NCBI RefSeq assembly: GCF_000224085.1
Contig: NC_015945.1
Span: forward strand, 1,499,501 to 1,563,500
Source of the DNA: Allomuricauda ruestringensis DSM 13258
Lineage (GTDB): Bacteria > Bacteroidota > Bacteroidia > Flavobacteriales > Flavobacteriaceae
Direction: 5' to 3'
DNA length: 64,000 nucleotides
Below, piece after piece: positions 17,142 to 26,288 of the stretch. Position 1 is the first letter of the stretch. Every line of letters begins with the position of its first letter. A program made the translations under genes and the position numbers. The notes beneath the pieces are model-generated. The model was not told where the DNA came from, ran no database searches, and was given only the letters and a program-made list of their open reading frames with translations.

Positions 17142-19685
17142 TTGTCGATAATTTTGAAGCTTCATCACACATTTATAGGCGCCATGGTTTTGGGAGGACT
17201 TGTATTCAATGCATGTTCCACCCAAAAGGATAAATTCATCAACCGAAATTGGCACGCCCTCAACACCGAGTACAACACTTTGTACAATGGTAATCTAGCC
17301 TTCCAAAAAGGATTGGAGGAAATCAATGCCAATTATCGTGACGATTATTGGGAAATACTTCCCGTGGAGCGCCTCAAGGTTACCGATGAGATCAAACTCG
17401 ACTCCGAGGACAACAATCCCAACTTCATCATTGCAGAGGAAAAGGCCACCAAGGCCATCCAAAAGCACAGCATGGACATTAAGGACGAGGAGCGCAACCC
17501 TCAAATCGACGAAGGCTTTCTGCTTTTGGGCAAATCAAGGTATTTCGACCAACGCTACATTCCTGCTTTGGAGTCTTTCAACTATATTCTACGAAAATAT
17601 GTGGAGAGCGATAAGCTGAACGAGGCAACCATTTGGAGGGAAAAAACCAACATGCGGTTGGACAATCCCGAAGTGGCCATCAAAAACCTGAAGCGCTTGT
17701 TCAAGTATGAAAAATTAAAAGATCAGGAATACGCTGATGCCAATGCTGTATTGGCACAATGCTACATCAATCTGAATGCACCCGATACGGCCATCCAAAA
17801 ACTGAAAATATCACAGGCCTACACCAAAAAGAACCCTGAAAAAGGGAGATACCTTTTTATAATTGGTCAATTGTACGATCAATTGGGGCATAAGGATAGT
17901 GCCAACTACGCTTACAACAAGGTGATTGAGCTCAACCGTAAATCACCAAGGGTGTACATGATCAACGCACATCTAAAGAAAATCCAGAACACCGAACTTA
18001 CGGAGGCCAATAGGGAGGGAATGCTGGAATACCTCACCGATTTGGAGGAGAATAGGGAGAACCGACCATTTCTGGACAAAATATACCGTCAAGTGGCCCA
18101 GTACCACATGGCCTACGAATCGGATAGTTTGGCCTTGGCCTACTACAACAAATCGATCCAAGCAACACAGGGGGAGCGCAAACTGAATACCTTGAATTAT
18201 CAAAGTTTGGCCGATTACCATTTTGATGAAGACGAGTACCGAAGAGCAGGCTCCTACTACGACAGTACCTTGACGAACCTGAATGAAAACACACGAAAGT
18301 ATCGAGACATCAAAAAGAGACTGGACAACCTTGAGGATGTCATCAAATACGAGGATATTGTACAGCACGCCGATAGTGTGATTACCTTATACCAAATGCC
18401 AGAGGCAGAACGCAAGGCCTATTTTGAGGATTTTATTGCCGAGATGAAGCGCAAAGAAGCTGCTGCTGCCGAAAAGGAAATGGAACGAACCAATGCCGGT
18501 TTTGCCACTTTTGCAGATAGTAAGGGAGGAAAAGAAAATCAAGGCAAGTTTTATTTCTACAACATTACCAGCTTGGGCCACGGTAGAAACGATTTTAGAA
18601 CCCGATGGGGCAGTAGGAATTTGGAAGATGATTGGCGATGGAGCAATAGATCAAAAACCTTGGTTTCCGAAGCAACGGGCGAAGAGGTTGCCAGCAATGA
18701 TGAGGTCTTGACGGAAGACCAAAAATATTCCGTGGATTATTATTTGGAACAAGTACCGACTGATGTGACCGTTATTGACAGTTTAAAGGGAGAACGCAAC
18801 TTTGCCAATTATCAATTAGGGTTAATCTATAAGGAAAAGTTTAAGGACAACATGCTGGCAGCTGCCAAGTTGGAGCGCGTACTTTCTTCAAATCCGGAGG
18901 AACGCTTGATTCTCCCATCAAAATACAACCTTTACAAGATTTATGAAGAATCGGGCAGCCCTTTGGCCATGGATATGAAGCAAAACATCATCACCAACCA
19001 CCCCGATACACGCTATGCCGAGATTTTATTAAACCCGCAAGCTGTGCTCGACGGAGATTCGGACAGTCCGGATGCCAGGTATATGGTTTTGTTCAAACAA
19101 TACCAAAAGCAAGAATTTTTGAAGGTAATCACGCAATCCGAGGAATACATCAACAAATTTACGGGCGACCCCATTGTACCCAAGTTTGAAATGTTGAAGG
19201 CCAATGCCATTGGTCGTTTACAAGGATTTGAGCCCTTTAAGGAAGCCTTGAACTATGTAGCGCTCACCTATCCCAACAATCCCGAAGGGAAAAAGGCACA
19301 ACAGATGATAGACGAGCAACTGCCCAAACTGGAGAACAAAGAATTCTCACCAGAAACGGGTACCACTGGCGCAGGAAACTGGAAAGTAGTTTTTCCCTTT
19401 AAAATTAGAAATGATGCAGAGGCCATCAAACTTAAAGATCGTTTGGCAGAGGTGATCAAAGAATTGAACTACAAGAACATTGTTTCCAAGGACATATATA
19501 ATCTGGAAGATGAATTTGTGGTGGTACACGGTTTTCCGTCCAAAGATTTTGCCTTAGGCTTTGCAGAGCTTATAAAAAACAACAGGGACTACCTTATTAA
19601 AGATGAGAATTTTGTAGTTTTATCGGACAATTACAAAATAATACAGGTCCACAAGAACTTAGAATCATACAAAGCACAATTTTAA
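17142..19685 (+). CDS. sprE: Type IX secretion lipoprotein SprE/PorW-like, TPR repeats
   Basis: The 847-residue protein has an N-terminal signal ending at a lipobox, GLVFNACST, followed by a long series of tetratricopeptide-type helix pairs (for example residues 110-340 and 550-720). The opening FINRNWHALNTEYNTLYNGNLAFQKGLEE region and the overall length match SprE/PorW. That protein is a periplasmic lipoprotein needed for gliding and type IX secretion. The start used is a TTG at 17142; an ATG at 17184 would remove the basic n-region and is less likely. It heads a same-strand block running into the ATP synthase genes. Confidence 0.82.
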   Translation: MSIILKLHHTFIGAMVLGGLVFNACSTQKDKFINRNWHALNTEYNTLYNGNLAFQKGLEEINANYRDDYWEILPVERLKVTDEIKLDSEDNNPNFIIAEEKATKAIQKHSMDIKDEERNPQIDEGFLLLGKSRYFDQRYIPALESFNYILRKYVESDKLNEATIWREKTNMRLDNPEVAIKNLKRLFKYEKLKDQEYADANAVLAQCYINLNAPDTAIQKLKISQAYTKKNPEKGRYLFIIGQLYDQLGHKDSANYAYNKVIELNRKSPRVYMINAHLKKIQNTELTEANREGMLEYLTDLEENRENRPFLDKIYRQVAQYHMAYESDSLALAYYNKSIQATQGERKLNTLNYQSLADYHFDEDEYRRAGSYYDSTLTNLNENTRKYRDIKKRLDNLEDVIKYEDIVQHADSVITLYQMPEAERKAYFEDFIAEMKRKEAAAAEKEMERTNAGFATFADSKGGKENQGKFYFYNITSLGHGRNDFRTRWGSRNLEDDWRWSNRSKTLVSEATGEEVASNDEVLTEDQKYSVDYYLEQVPTDVTVIDSLKGERNFANYQLGLIYKEKFKDNMLAAAKLERVLSSNPEERLILPSKYNLYKIYEESGSPLAMDMKQNIITNHPDTRYAEILLNPQAVLDGDSDSPDARYMVLFKQYQKQEFLKVITQSEEYINKFTGDPIVPKFEMLKANAIGRLQGFEPFKEALNYVALTYPNNPEGKKAQQMIDEQLPKLENKEFSPETGTTGAGNWKVVFPFKIRNDAEAIKLKDRLAEVIKELNYKNIVSKDIYNLEDEFVVVHGFPSKDFALGFAELIKNNRDYLIKDENFVVLSDNYKIIQVHKNLESYKAQF

Positions 19686-19706
19686 TCCCCAAAACCCTAG
19701 AACACA

Positions 19707-20126
19707 ATGTTTTCTGACAACAAAAAACCTCGACCTATGAATGAATTTGGCGGACAGCCAAATAGAATAGAAAAGAACACTAAAATAAAAGGGGAAATTA
19801 CCTCCGAAGCCGACTTTAGGATAGATGGCAAATTGGAAGGCAATGTTACCACATCCGGCAAAGTGGTCATAGGAAAAGATGGCTACATCAACGGAAAGGT
19901 AGAATGTGTGAATGCAGATATTGAAGGGCGATTTAATGGAGAACTTATTGTGAAGGATTTGCTTTCCCTAAAATCCTCTGCAACTATTGAGGGCACCGTA
20001 AGCGTGGCCAAATTGGCCGTGGAGCCCGGAGCTACATTTAATGCTGCCTGTACCATGGGCAAAGCAGGTGCTACTGCTTCCAAAACGGAGTCCATAAAGA
20101 AAAATGAGCCAGCAAAAGCCTCCTAA
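19707..20126 (+). CDS. Bactofilin (polymer-forming cytoskeletal protein)
   Basis: The 139-residue protein has the bactofilin core, a right-handed beta-helix with repeated short strands from about residue 22 (RIEKNTKIKGEITSEADFRID) to residue 115. It ends in a disordered tail rich in Lys, Ala and Thr. Bactofilins polymerise without nucleotides and organise cell-envelope sites. It lies between sprE and atpZ with short spacers. Its 3' end overlaps the start of atpZ by 23 bases (20104-20126), showing the genes are translationally linked. Confidence 0.9.
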   Translation: MFSDNKKPRPMNEFGGQPNRIEKNTKIKGEITSEADFRIDGKLEGNVTTSGKVVIGKDGYINGKVECVNADIEGRFNGELIVKDLLSLKSSATIEGTVSVAKLAVEPGATFNAACTMGKAGATASKTESIKKNEPAKAS

Positions 20127-20331
20127 CAAACATAAAAAAACAATAAACACAGCAGCCCGTTTGTCTGGTTCGGCCATTCAAATGGGCGTTGTTATTTATT
20201 TGGGAAATCTATTGGGGTCATGGGTAGAAAACAAGTATGAGTTTTCATTTGCAGAAGAACTGATTACTTTTATCGCAATAATCATGGCTATGTACATATT
20301 AATAAAACAGGCTATTCAATTGAGCAAATGA
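20104..20331 (+). CDS. AtpZ/AtpI-like ATP synthase assembly protein
   Basis: The 75-residue protein has a short basic N-terminus and two membrane helices around residues 20-38 and 48-66, a pattern typical of AtpZ/AtpI, small proteins that help assemble the c-ring or move Mg/Ca ions. The helix pair shows LSGSAIQMGVVIYLGNLLGS. It overlaps the bactofilin gene by 23 bases and the next gene by four bases in an ATGA arrangement. Position before atpB supports the call. Confidence 0.8.
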   Translation: MSQQKPPNKHKKTINTAARLSGSAIQMGVVIYLGNLLGSWVENKYEFSFAEELITFIAIIMAMYILIKQAIQLSK

Positions 20332-20717
20332 GGGGAAAAGGTCTGCTACAGGCAACAGTTTTTATTCTGTCTTTTATTTTAACTTACCTATTACATGCAT
20401 ATTTAATCGGTTGCAATTCCTTTTTTAAAGACTGCGCTTTATTTAAGCCTTACGTTTTTCTATTGTCTTTTACGTTATTGGTGGTAATTGTGTTCCTTAT
20501 ATTGGCTCAAATTAAAAAACTAAAGGACCAATTAGGGTTTATTTATATGTCTACATTGGCGTTAAAATTGATACTTTTCGTTGTGCTGTTTCAAAATTAT
20601 TTTTTTGGTGATTCAGTTGAAATACAGATTAATAAAGGTCATTTTTTAATACCAGTGTTTTTAGGTTTGGGGTGTGAAGTGGTTTTTTTGAGCCAACTTT
20701 TAAAAAGAATAGAATGA
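20328..20717 (+). CDS. Small membrane protein of the ATP synthase operon (DUF6168-like)
   Basis: The 129-residue protein has four predicted membrane helices with a short extramembrane stretch around GCNSFFKDC. It begins MRGKGLLQATVFILSF and its start overlaps the stop of atpZ by four bases. I associate it with the DUF6168 family by position and pattern; this is not certain. It sits where atpI occurs in other bacteria and may be a functional counterpart. A spacer of about 80 bases separates it from atpB. Confidence 0.6.
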   Translation: MRGKGLLQATVFILSFILTYLLHAYLIGCNSFFKDCALFKPYVFLLSFTLLVVIVFLILAQIKKLKDQLGFIYMSTLALKLILFVVLFQNYFFGDSVEIQINKGHFLIPVFLGLGCEVVFLSQLLKRIE

Positions 20718-20754
20718 AATCTCGAAAAAAAATTATTTTTTGACATTTTAATAC

Positions 20755-20762
20755 TACCTTTG
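20755..20762 (+). promoter_or_regulatory. Candidate -7 promoter box before atpB
   Basis: TACCTTTG at 20755-20762 matches TAnnTTTG. A TTTTTTG run ends at 20742, but the 12-base gap to the box is shorter than the usual spacing of about 19-20, so only the -7 box is well matched. The site lies 37 bases before the atpB ATG and would allow atpB onward to be expressed apart from sprE. Confidence 0.4.
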
Positions 20763-20799
20763 CGCGGAATTTGACGAACGGATAAATTCTATAGTTACA

Positions 20800-21969
20800 A
20801 TGCGGGTATTTAAAAGATCTATTGATTTAGCAGCCACACTGTTTATATTGTTGTTTTCCATTGGGGTTAGCGCAAACTCCTCCTCCGACGAAGAAAAAGA
20901 GGGAGCAGTAAATACCCAAAAAGAGGTAGAGAGTTACATACTACACCACATTAAGGATTCTCACGATTTTCATCTTTTTTCTTATACAAATTCAGAGGGA
21001 GAGCGCAAGCACGTCGGATTTCCGCTGCCTGTAATCGTTTGGTCTAGCGAAGGTCTTGTTGCTTTTATGTCCTCAAGATTTCATCATGATGATTCAGGCA
21101 ATCACATTGTTGAAGCTGGAGGAACACGTTTTGTAAAACTTCATAGCAAAATCTACGAATTGGAATCTGGTGCAGAAGAGATTTCTTTTGATGAAGAACA
21201 CCATCCAGTTAACGCGCATAAAGTTTTGGATTTTTCAATTACCAAGAGTGTTTTTGGAATGCTCCTGATAGGTGTTCTCATGATTGTATGGTTTGGTGGT
21301 TTGGCCAGACAGTATAGGAGAAAACAAATTCCAACTGGTTTTGGTCGGATTTTGGAACCTTTGGTGATTTATGTACGAGATGAGATTGCAAGACCAAATA
21401 TTGGTAAAAAATATCGTCAGTTCACAGGTTATCTGTTGACAGTTTTCTTCTTTATATGGATTTTGAACCTTTTGGGACTTACTCCTTTTGGGTTCAATGT
21501 AACGGGTCAGATTGCAGTAACCGCTGCCTTGGCCATTTTCACTTTGGTTATATATACGTTTAAGGGAAATAAGGATTACTGGGAACATATGCTATGGATG
21601 CCCGGTGTGCCAGTATTGATTCGTCCGGTTTTGGCTGTAATCGAATTGGCGGGAGCCTTTTTGATTAAACCATTTTCACTGTTGGTTCGTTTGTTTGCCA
21701 ACATTTCGGCGGGCCACATTGTGGTTATGAGCCTTATTGCCATTCTAATAACAATGAAATCAGAATTGACCGTGTTCGGCTCTGGTTTGTTGTCGTTTGT
21801 TCTTTCTTTGTTTATTACATTGATAGAGTTACTGGTTGCATTTTTGCAAGCATATATTTTCACCATGTTGTCTGCGCTGTTTATTGGTATGGCGGTTGCC
21901 GAACATGATCATGGTCATGACCACGAAGAGGAAGATGATGCAGAAGAAGTAAGAGCAGACTTTATTTAA
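20800..21969 (+). CDS. atpB: F-type ATP synthase subunit a
   Basis: The 389-residue protein is the proton-channel subunit of FO in the inner membrane. The essential Arg lies in SLLVRLFANISAGHIVV (Arg297 here). Hydrophobic helices fill the last 240 residues. It is longer than the Escherichia coli protein because of a roughly 130-residue N-terminal extension (signal-like start, then a segment rich in His and acids before the first channel helices), as is usual in this phylum. The C-terminal tail EHDHGHDHEEEDDAEE is strikingly His/acid rich. It starts the atpB-E-F-H-A order of this operon. Confidence 0.96.
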   Translation: MRVFKRSIDLAATLFILLFSIGVSANSSSDEEKEGAVNTQKEVESYILHHIKDSHDFHLFSYTNSEGERKHVGFPLPVIVWSSEGLVAFMSSRFHHDDSGNHIVEAGGTRFVKLHSKIYELESGAEEISFDEEHHPVNAHKVLDFSITKSVFGMLLIGVLMIVWFGGLARQYRRKQIPTGFGRILEPLVIYVRDEIARPNIGKKYRQFTGYLLTVFFFIWILNLLGLTPFGFNVTGQIAVTAALAIFTLVIYTFKGNKDYWEHMLWMPGVPVLIRPVLAVIELAGAFLIKPFSLLVRLFANISAGHIVVMSLIAILITMKSELTVFGSGLLSFVLSLFITLIELLVAFLQAYIFTMLSALFIGMAVAEHDHGHDHEEEDDAEEVRADFI

Positions 21970-21986
21970 ATTGAGTTTATTTTTAA

Positions 21987-22199
<213 letters not shown>

Positions 22200-22221
22200 T
22201 CCAAAAAGCAAAATCATTAAG

Positions 22222-22255
22222 CTGCCGATGGTAACGGTTGGTTATCTATCGGCAG
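22222..22255 (+). other. Intercistronic hairpin between atpE and atpF
   Basis: CTGCCGAT (22222-22229) pairs with ATCGGCAG (22248-22255), and the inner GGTAAC (22230-22235) pairs with GTTAT C across a GGTTG loop with one bulge. The structure is followed by TCTTTT. It could act as a partial terminator or an mRNA-end stabiliser, giving more atpE than downstream mRNA, as c subunit is needed in many copies. Confidence 0.55.
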
Positions 22256-22276
22256 TCTTTTAAATTTAATTTAGTT

Positions 22277-22777
22277 ATGGAACAATTATTAAACGATTTT
22301 TCCCCAGGCTTGTTTGTAATGCAAACATTGATCATGTTGGTTTTGATATTCATCATGGCCAAATATGCATGGAAGCCTATAATGAATTCTGTAGAAAAAA
22401 GAGAAGAGGGCATCAAAGACGCTCTTGAAGCTGCAGAAGCGGCAAAAAAGGAAATGCAGAACGTTACGGCGGACAGCGAAAGACTTTTAAAGGAAGCCAG
22501 AACCGAGAGAGACGCCTTATTGAAGGAAGCCAGAGAAATCAAAGAGAGCATTATTTCCGAAGCCAAAGAGCAAGCTCAGGTAGAAGGGGATAAAATGATC
22601 AAGCAAGCCCAAGCCGCTATTGAGGGTGAAAGGAAAGCCGCTGTTGCCGACATCAAGGCACAAGTAGCCAGCCTATCCCTTGAAATTGCAGAAAAAGTTA
22701 TCAAAGAAGAACTTTCCCAAAAAGGCAAACAACAAAAGTTGGTTGAGGACATGTTGGGTGACATTAAACTGAACTAA
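22277..22777 (+). CDS. atpF: F-type ATP synthase subunit b
   Basis: Starting at ATG 22277 (not the upstream frame at 22238, which runs through the hairpin), the protein has 166 residues. One N-terminal membrane helix at about residues 10-30 is followed by a long amphipathic coiled coil of Lys, Glu and Ala (about 30-160). WKPIMNSVEKREEGIKDAL is the typical membrane-proximal region of b. It forms the peripheral stalk linking FO to F1 through delta. The stop is four bases before the atpH start. Confidence 0.94.
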   Translation: MEQLLNDFSPGLFVMQTLIMLVLIFIMAKYAWKPIMNSVEKREEGIKDALEAAEAAKKEMQNVTADSERLLKEARTERDALLKEAREIKESIISEAKEQAQVEGDKMIKQAQAAIEGERKAAVADIKAQVASLSLEIAEKVIKEELSQKGKQQKLVEDMLGDIKLN

Positions 22778-22781
22778 GAGC

Positions 22782-23321
22782 ATGAACCAGAACAGGGCAG
22801 CCATACGCTACGCAAAAGCAACCTTGGATTTCGCATTGGAAAAGAAAGCGGCAGATGCCGTTGAAAAAGACATGCGGGAGATAGCTGCGACCATTTCCGG
22901 GAGTGAGGAGCTTCAGAACCTTTTGGAAAGCCCCATCATAAAATCAGAAGTAAAAAAGAACAGTTTGTTGGAAATCTTTAAAGATTCCAGCGAAATTACC
23001 AAAGGCCTTCTTCAAACTTTGATAAGCAACAAGCGTATAGCAATGCTACAGGAAGTCGCCTTCAAATACATCATTCTTCACGAAAAATTGAAGGGTGAGG
23101 AAGTAGCTTATGTGACCACGGCAGTTCCATTGACTGCTGAGTTGGAAAAGAAGATTTTGGCTACCGTTACCAAGGCAACGGGCAATACGATTACCCTGGA
23201 AAACAAAATCGATGAGAGCATCATCGGAGGATTTGTACTAAGGGTAGGAGACACCCAATACGATGCGAGCATCGCAAACAAATTGAACGGATTAAAAAGA
23301 GAATTTACAAATAGTCTATAA
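22782..23321 (+). CDS. atpH: F-type ATP synthase subunit delta
   Basis: The 179-residue protein has the OSCP/delta pattern. The helical N-terminal domain begins [17 protein letters not shown], and the C-terminal region has the conserved [18 protein letters not shown] near residue 155. It links the peripheral stalk b dimer to the top of F1. It begins four bases after atpF and ends two bases before atpA, in the standard order. Length is normal for the family. Confidence 0.95.
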   Translation: MNQNRAAIRYAKATLDFALEKKAADAVEKDMREIAATISGSEELQNLLESPIIKSEVKKNSLLEIFKDSSEITKGLLQTLISNKRIAMLQEVAFKYIILHEKLKGEEVAYVTTAVPLTAELEKKILATVTKATGNTITLENKIDESIIGGFVLRVGDTQYDASIANKLNGLKREFTNSL

Positions 23322-23323
23322 AA

Positions 23324-24904
23324 ATGGCAGGAGTAAAAGCCGCTGAGGTATCAGCAATTTTGAAAAAACAGTTATCAGGTTTCGAAGCATCCGCTTCTTT
23401 GGATGAAGTAGGTACCGTATTACAAGTAGGTGATGGTATTGCCCGTGTGTATGGACTTGCCAATGTACAATACGGGGAATTGGTAGAGTTTGACGGCGGA
23501 ATGCAGGGAATCGTTTTGAACCTGGAGGAGGACAACGTAGGTGTTGTATTGTTGGGCCCATCCAAAGAGATCGTAGAAGGCGCCACTGTTAAGAGAACCG
23601 AGCGTATTGCCTCTATCAACGTAGGTGAAGGAATTGTTGGCCGTGTGGTGGACACCTTGGGTAAACCTATCGATGGTAAAGGACCTATCTCTGGTGAAAC
23701 CTTCGAAATGCCCTTGGAACGCAAAGCTCCCGGTGTAATTTTTAGACAACCTGTAAACGAGCCATTGCAAACAGGTATCAAGGCAATCGATGCCATGATT
23801 CCGGTTGGTCGTGGACAAAGGGAGTTGGTAATCGGCGATAAGCAAACAGGTAAAACCACTGTTTGTATCGATACCATCCTAAACCAAAAAGAATTTTATG
23901 ATGCTGGTGAGCCCGTATACTGTATCTATGTGGCCATAGGACAAAAAGCATCCACGGTAGCCGCCATCGCCAATACTTTGGAAGAAAAAGGAGCATTGGC
24001 CTATACAACCATTGTTGCCGCTAACGCTTCCGACCCTGCTCCAATGCAGGTATATGCTCCGTTTGCCGGTGCAGCTATCGGAGAATACTTTAGGGATACA
24101 GGGCGTCCGGCCTTGATCATCTATGATGATTTATCCAAACAAGCAGTTGCTTATCGTGAGGTATCCTTGCTTTTGAGAAGACCCCCAGGACGTGAAGCAT
24201 ATCCGGGTGACGTTTTCTTCCTGCACTCAAGATTATTGGAGCGCGCCGCTAAGGTGATTGCCGACGATGAAATCGCAAAGAACATGAACGACCTTCCAGA
24301 GGTATTGAAACCCATGGTGAAAGGTGGAGGTTCTTTGACAGCCCTACCAATTATTGAAACACAAGCAGGTGACGTATCCGCCTATATCCCGACCAACGTA
24401 ATTTCCATTACCGATGGTCAGATATTCTTGGAGCAAGATTTGTTCAACCAAGGGGTTCGTCCTGCGATCAACGTAGGTATCTCCGTATCACGTGTTGGAG
24501 GTAATGCCCAGATCAAGTCGATGAAGAAAGTAGCAGGTACTTTAAAACTGGACCAAGCCCAGTTCCGCGAATTGGAAGCTTTTGCCAAGTTCGGTTCCGA
24601 TTTGGATGCCGCTACCTTGAACGTCATTGAAAAAGGACGTAGAAACGTGGAAATCTTGAAGCAAGGTCAGAACGACCCATTTACCGTGGAAGATCAGGTT
24701 GCCATCATCTTTGCAGGCTCCAAGAACTTGTTGCGTGATATTCCTGTGAACAAGATAAAAGAGTTTGAAAAGGATTATTTGGAGTTCCTGAACGCAAAGC
24801 ACAGAGATGTGTTGGATACCCTTAAAGCCGGTAAATTGACCGACGAGGTCACCGATACATTGACTGCAGTTTGCAAGGATCTTTCAAGTAAGTATAAAGG
24901 TTAA
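23324..24904 (+). CDS. atpA: F-type ATP synthase subunit alpha
   Basis: The 526-residue protein is the regulatory nucleotide-binding subunit of F1. It shows the P-loop GDKQTGKT near residue 172, the [12 protein letters not shown] segment, [13 protein letters not shown] and the conserved SRVGG near residue 390. Length and order are normal. It follows atpH by two bases. In this genome segment the atpG gene is separated from it by a four-helix-bundle gene, which is not part of any ATP synthase, and atpD and atpC are absent, probably located elsewhere as is common in this phylum. Confidence 0.97.
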   Translation: MAGVKAAEVSAILKKQLSGFEASASLDEVGTVLQVGDGIARVYGLANVQYGELVEFDGGMQGIVLNLEEDNVGVVLLGPSKEIVEGATVKRTERIASINVGEGIVGRVVDTLGKPIDGKGPISGETFEMPLERKAPGVIFRQPVNEPLQTGIKAIDAMIPVGRGQRELVIGDKQTGKTTVCIDTILNQKEFYDAGEPVYCIYVAIGQKASTVAAIANTLEEKGALAYTTIVAANASDPAPMQVYAPFAGAAIGEYFRDTGRPALIIYDDLSKQAVAYREVSLLLRRPPGREAYPGDVFFLHSRLLERAAKVIADDEIAKNMNDLPEVLKPMVKGGGSLTALPIIETQAGDVSAYIPTNVISITDGQIFLEQDLFNQGVRPAINVGISVSRVGGNAQIKSMKKVAGTLKLDQAQFRELEAFAKFGSDLDAATLNVIEKGRRNVEILKQGQNDPFTVEDQVAIIFAGSKNLLRDIPVNKIKEFEKDYLEFLNAKHRDVLDTLKAGKLTDEVTDTLTAVCKDLSSKYKG

Positions 24905-24914
24905 GTTCAGAGTG

Positions 24915-25279
24915 ATGGGTTATGGGCAAACTTGAAAATAGTCCTGTAAGAATCAAAAGTTTCGAGTTTGCTTGCAAAATTGTCCATTACTGTGATGAAT
25001 TAAAGAAGAATAAAGATTTTGAAATAGCCTCTCAATTGTTGAAAAGTGGCACTAGTATTGGAGCGAACACTAGGGAAGCACAAAGAGGGGTTAGCGCAAA
25101 GGATTTTAAAAATAAATTTGGGATAGCTCTAAAAGAAGCTGACGAAACAAAGTATTGGCTTGAGATTTTGGAAGCAACTGGCCGAGAAGTTCCCAATGAT
25201 TTGATGGATAGGTGTGAAGAGTTAATGCGTATCATAGTAGCAATAGTCAAAAACTCTTAACTCAACACTCATAACCCAT
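24915..25279. repeat. Inverted repeat bracketing the four-helix-bundle gene
   Basis: ATGGGTTATG at 24915-24924 has its exact reverse complement CATAACCCAT at 25270-25279. The pairing extends two bases inward (one G-U), so the ends could form a 12-bp stem in RNA. The ATG of the enclosed gene is the last three bases of the left arm, and the right arm starts nine bases after the gene's stop. Confidence 0.65.
24922..25260 (+). CDS. Four-helix-bundle protein, 23S rRNA intervening-sequence (S23) family
   Basis: The 112-residue protein has a clear four-helix pattern. It carries the family motifs FELACKIV-like (KSFEFACKIVHYCDEL near residue 10), IASQLLKSGTSIGANTREAQRG (residues 34-55) and KEADETKYWLEIL (residues 72-84). 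The family occurs in 23S rRNA intervening sequences and as the Avd accessory protein of diversity-generating retroelements, and as free-standing genes of unclear function in Bacteroidota. Here it splits atpA from atpG. Gene and flanks look like a small movable unit. A role in ATP synthase is unlikely. Confidence 0.85.
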   Translation: MGKLENSPVRIKSFEFACKIVHYCDELKKNKDFEIASQLLKSGTSIGANTREAQRGVSAKDFKNKFGIALKEADETKYWLEILEATGREVPNDLMDRCEELMRIIVAIVKNS

Positions 25280-25290
25280 AATTTAAAACA

Positions 25291-26151
25291 ATGGCGAATC
25301 TAAAGGAAATACGGAACAGGATAACATCCATCTCATCAACGATGCAGATTACCAGTGCCATGAAAATGGTTTCTGCTGCAAAGTTGAAAAAGGCTCAGGA
25401 TGCTATTACGGCTATGCGCCCCTATTCGGACAAGCTTACCGAGCTTTTGCAAGGGCTTAGCGCCAGCTTGGAAGGAGACGGAGGAAGCGAATACGCCGAC
25501 AAAAGACCCGTGAACAAAGTTTTGGTCGTTGCCATCACTTCGAATAGAGGTCTTTGTGGTGGATTCAACTCCAACATCATCAAGCAGAGCAACAATTTGG
25601 TGTCCAACAAGTATCCGGGAAAACAAGTTGATTTCTACACCATAGGTAAGAAAGGAAACGATATCCTTCGTAAAAGGCACACGATTTTGGGAGACCAAAG
25701 CAAGTTGTACGATGATTTGACCTTTGATAATGTTGCGGAAATCGCCGAATTGTTGATGCGTTTGTTCACCAAAGGTGATTACGACAAAATTGAGTTGGTG
25801 TACAACAAGTTCAAGAATGCAGCTACACAGATTGTGATGACCGAGCAGTTTTTGCCTATTGAAAGCGGTGAAGGGGATACAGCAATTGCAGCAGATTACA
25901 TTTTTGAGCCATCCAAAGTGGAAATCGTAAAAGAATTGATTCCTAAATCCTTGAAAACACAATTGTTCAAAGCGATTAGGGATTCCTTTGCAAGTGAGCA
26001 CGGTGCCCGTATGACAGCGATGCACAAAGCAACCGATAATGCGGCCGAACTTAGAGACGAGTTGAAATTGACCTATAACAAAGCACGTCAAGCAGCGATT
26101 ACCAACGAGATCTTGGAAATTGTTGGCGGAGCTGAGGCTTTGAATAACTAG
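25291..26151 (+). CDS. atpG: F-type ATP synthase subunit gamma
   Basis: The 286-residue protein has the conserved N-terminal coiled-coil opening MANLKEIRNRITSISSTMQITSAMKMV and the C-terminal helix ARMTAMHKATDNAAELRDEL...YNKARQAAITNEILEIVGGAEAL. These two helices form the rotating central shaft of F1. Length is normal. It is the last gene of the block, followed by a strong intrinsic terminator at 26173-26199. Confidence 0.96.
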   Translation: MANLKEIRNRITSISSTMQITSAMKMVSAAKLKKAQDAITAMRPYSDKLTELLQGLSASLEGDGGSEYADKRPVNKVLVVAITSNRGLCGGFNSNIIKQSNNLVSNKYPGKQVDFYTIGKKGNDILRKRHTILGDQSKLYDDLTFDNVAEIAELLMRLFTKGDYDKIELVYNKFKNAATQIVMTEQFLPIESGEGDTAIAADYIFEPSKVEIVKELIPKSLKTQLFKAIRDSFASEHGARMTAMHKATDNAAELRDELKLTYNKARQAAITNEILEIVGGAEALNN

Positions 26152-26172
26152 GATTACAATTTATAGATAATG

Positions 26173-26199
26173 AAAGGCCACCCATTCGGTGGCCTTTTT
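26173..26199 (+). terminator. Intrinsic terminator after atpG
   Basis: AAAGGCCACC (26173-26182) and GGTGGCCTTT (26188-26197) form a perfect 10-bp stem with a 5-base loop, followed directly by a T-rich tract. It lies 22 bases after the atpG stop and marks the end of the sprE/atp block. Confidence 0.9.
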
Positions 26200-26288
26200 G
26201 TTTTTCTTAAGTTAATAAGGTTTAGGTAATAATGGCTTTTACGTAACTTGTAGCCACCTAATCAAGGTTTTTAAAGAAGCAACACCTA

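Noticed and set aside
20736..20762. Full -33/-7 promoter for atpB
   Set aside because: The TTTTTTG run is only 12 bases from the -7 box, too near for the usual spacing; only the -7 box is kept.
24915..25279. Diversity-generating retroelement based on the Avd-like four-helix bundle
   Set aside because: There is no reverse transcriptase or template/variable repeat pair nearby.
25336..26091. 251-residue antisense frame in atpG
   Set aside because: It is a shadow of a strongly conserved gene and has no recognisable domain.
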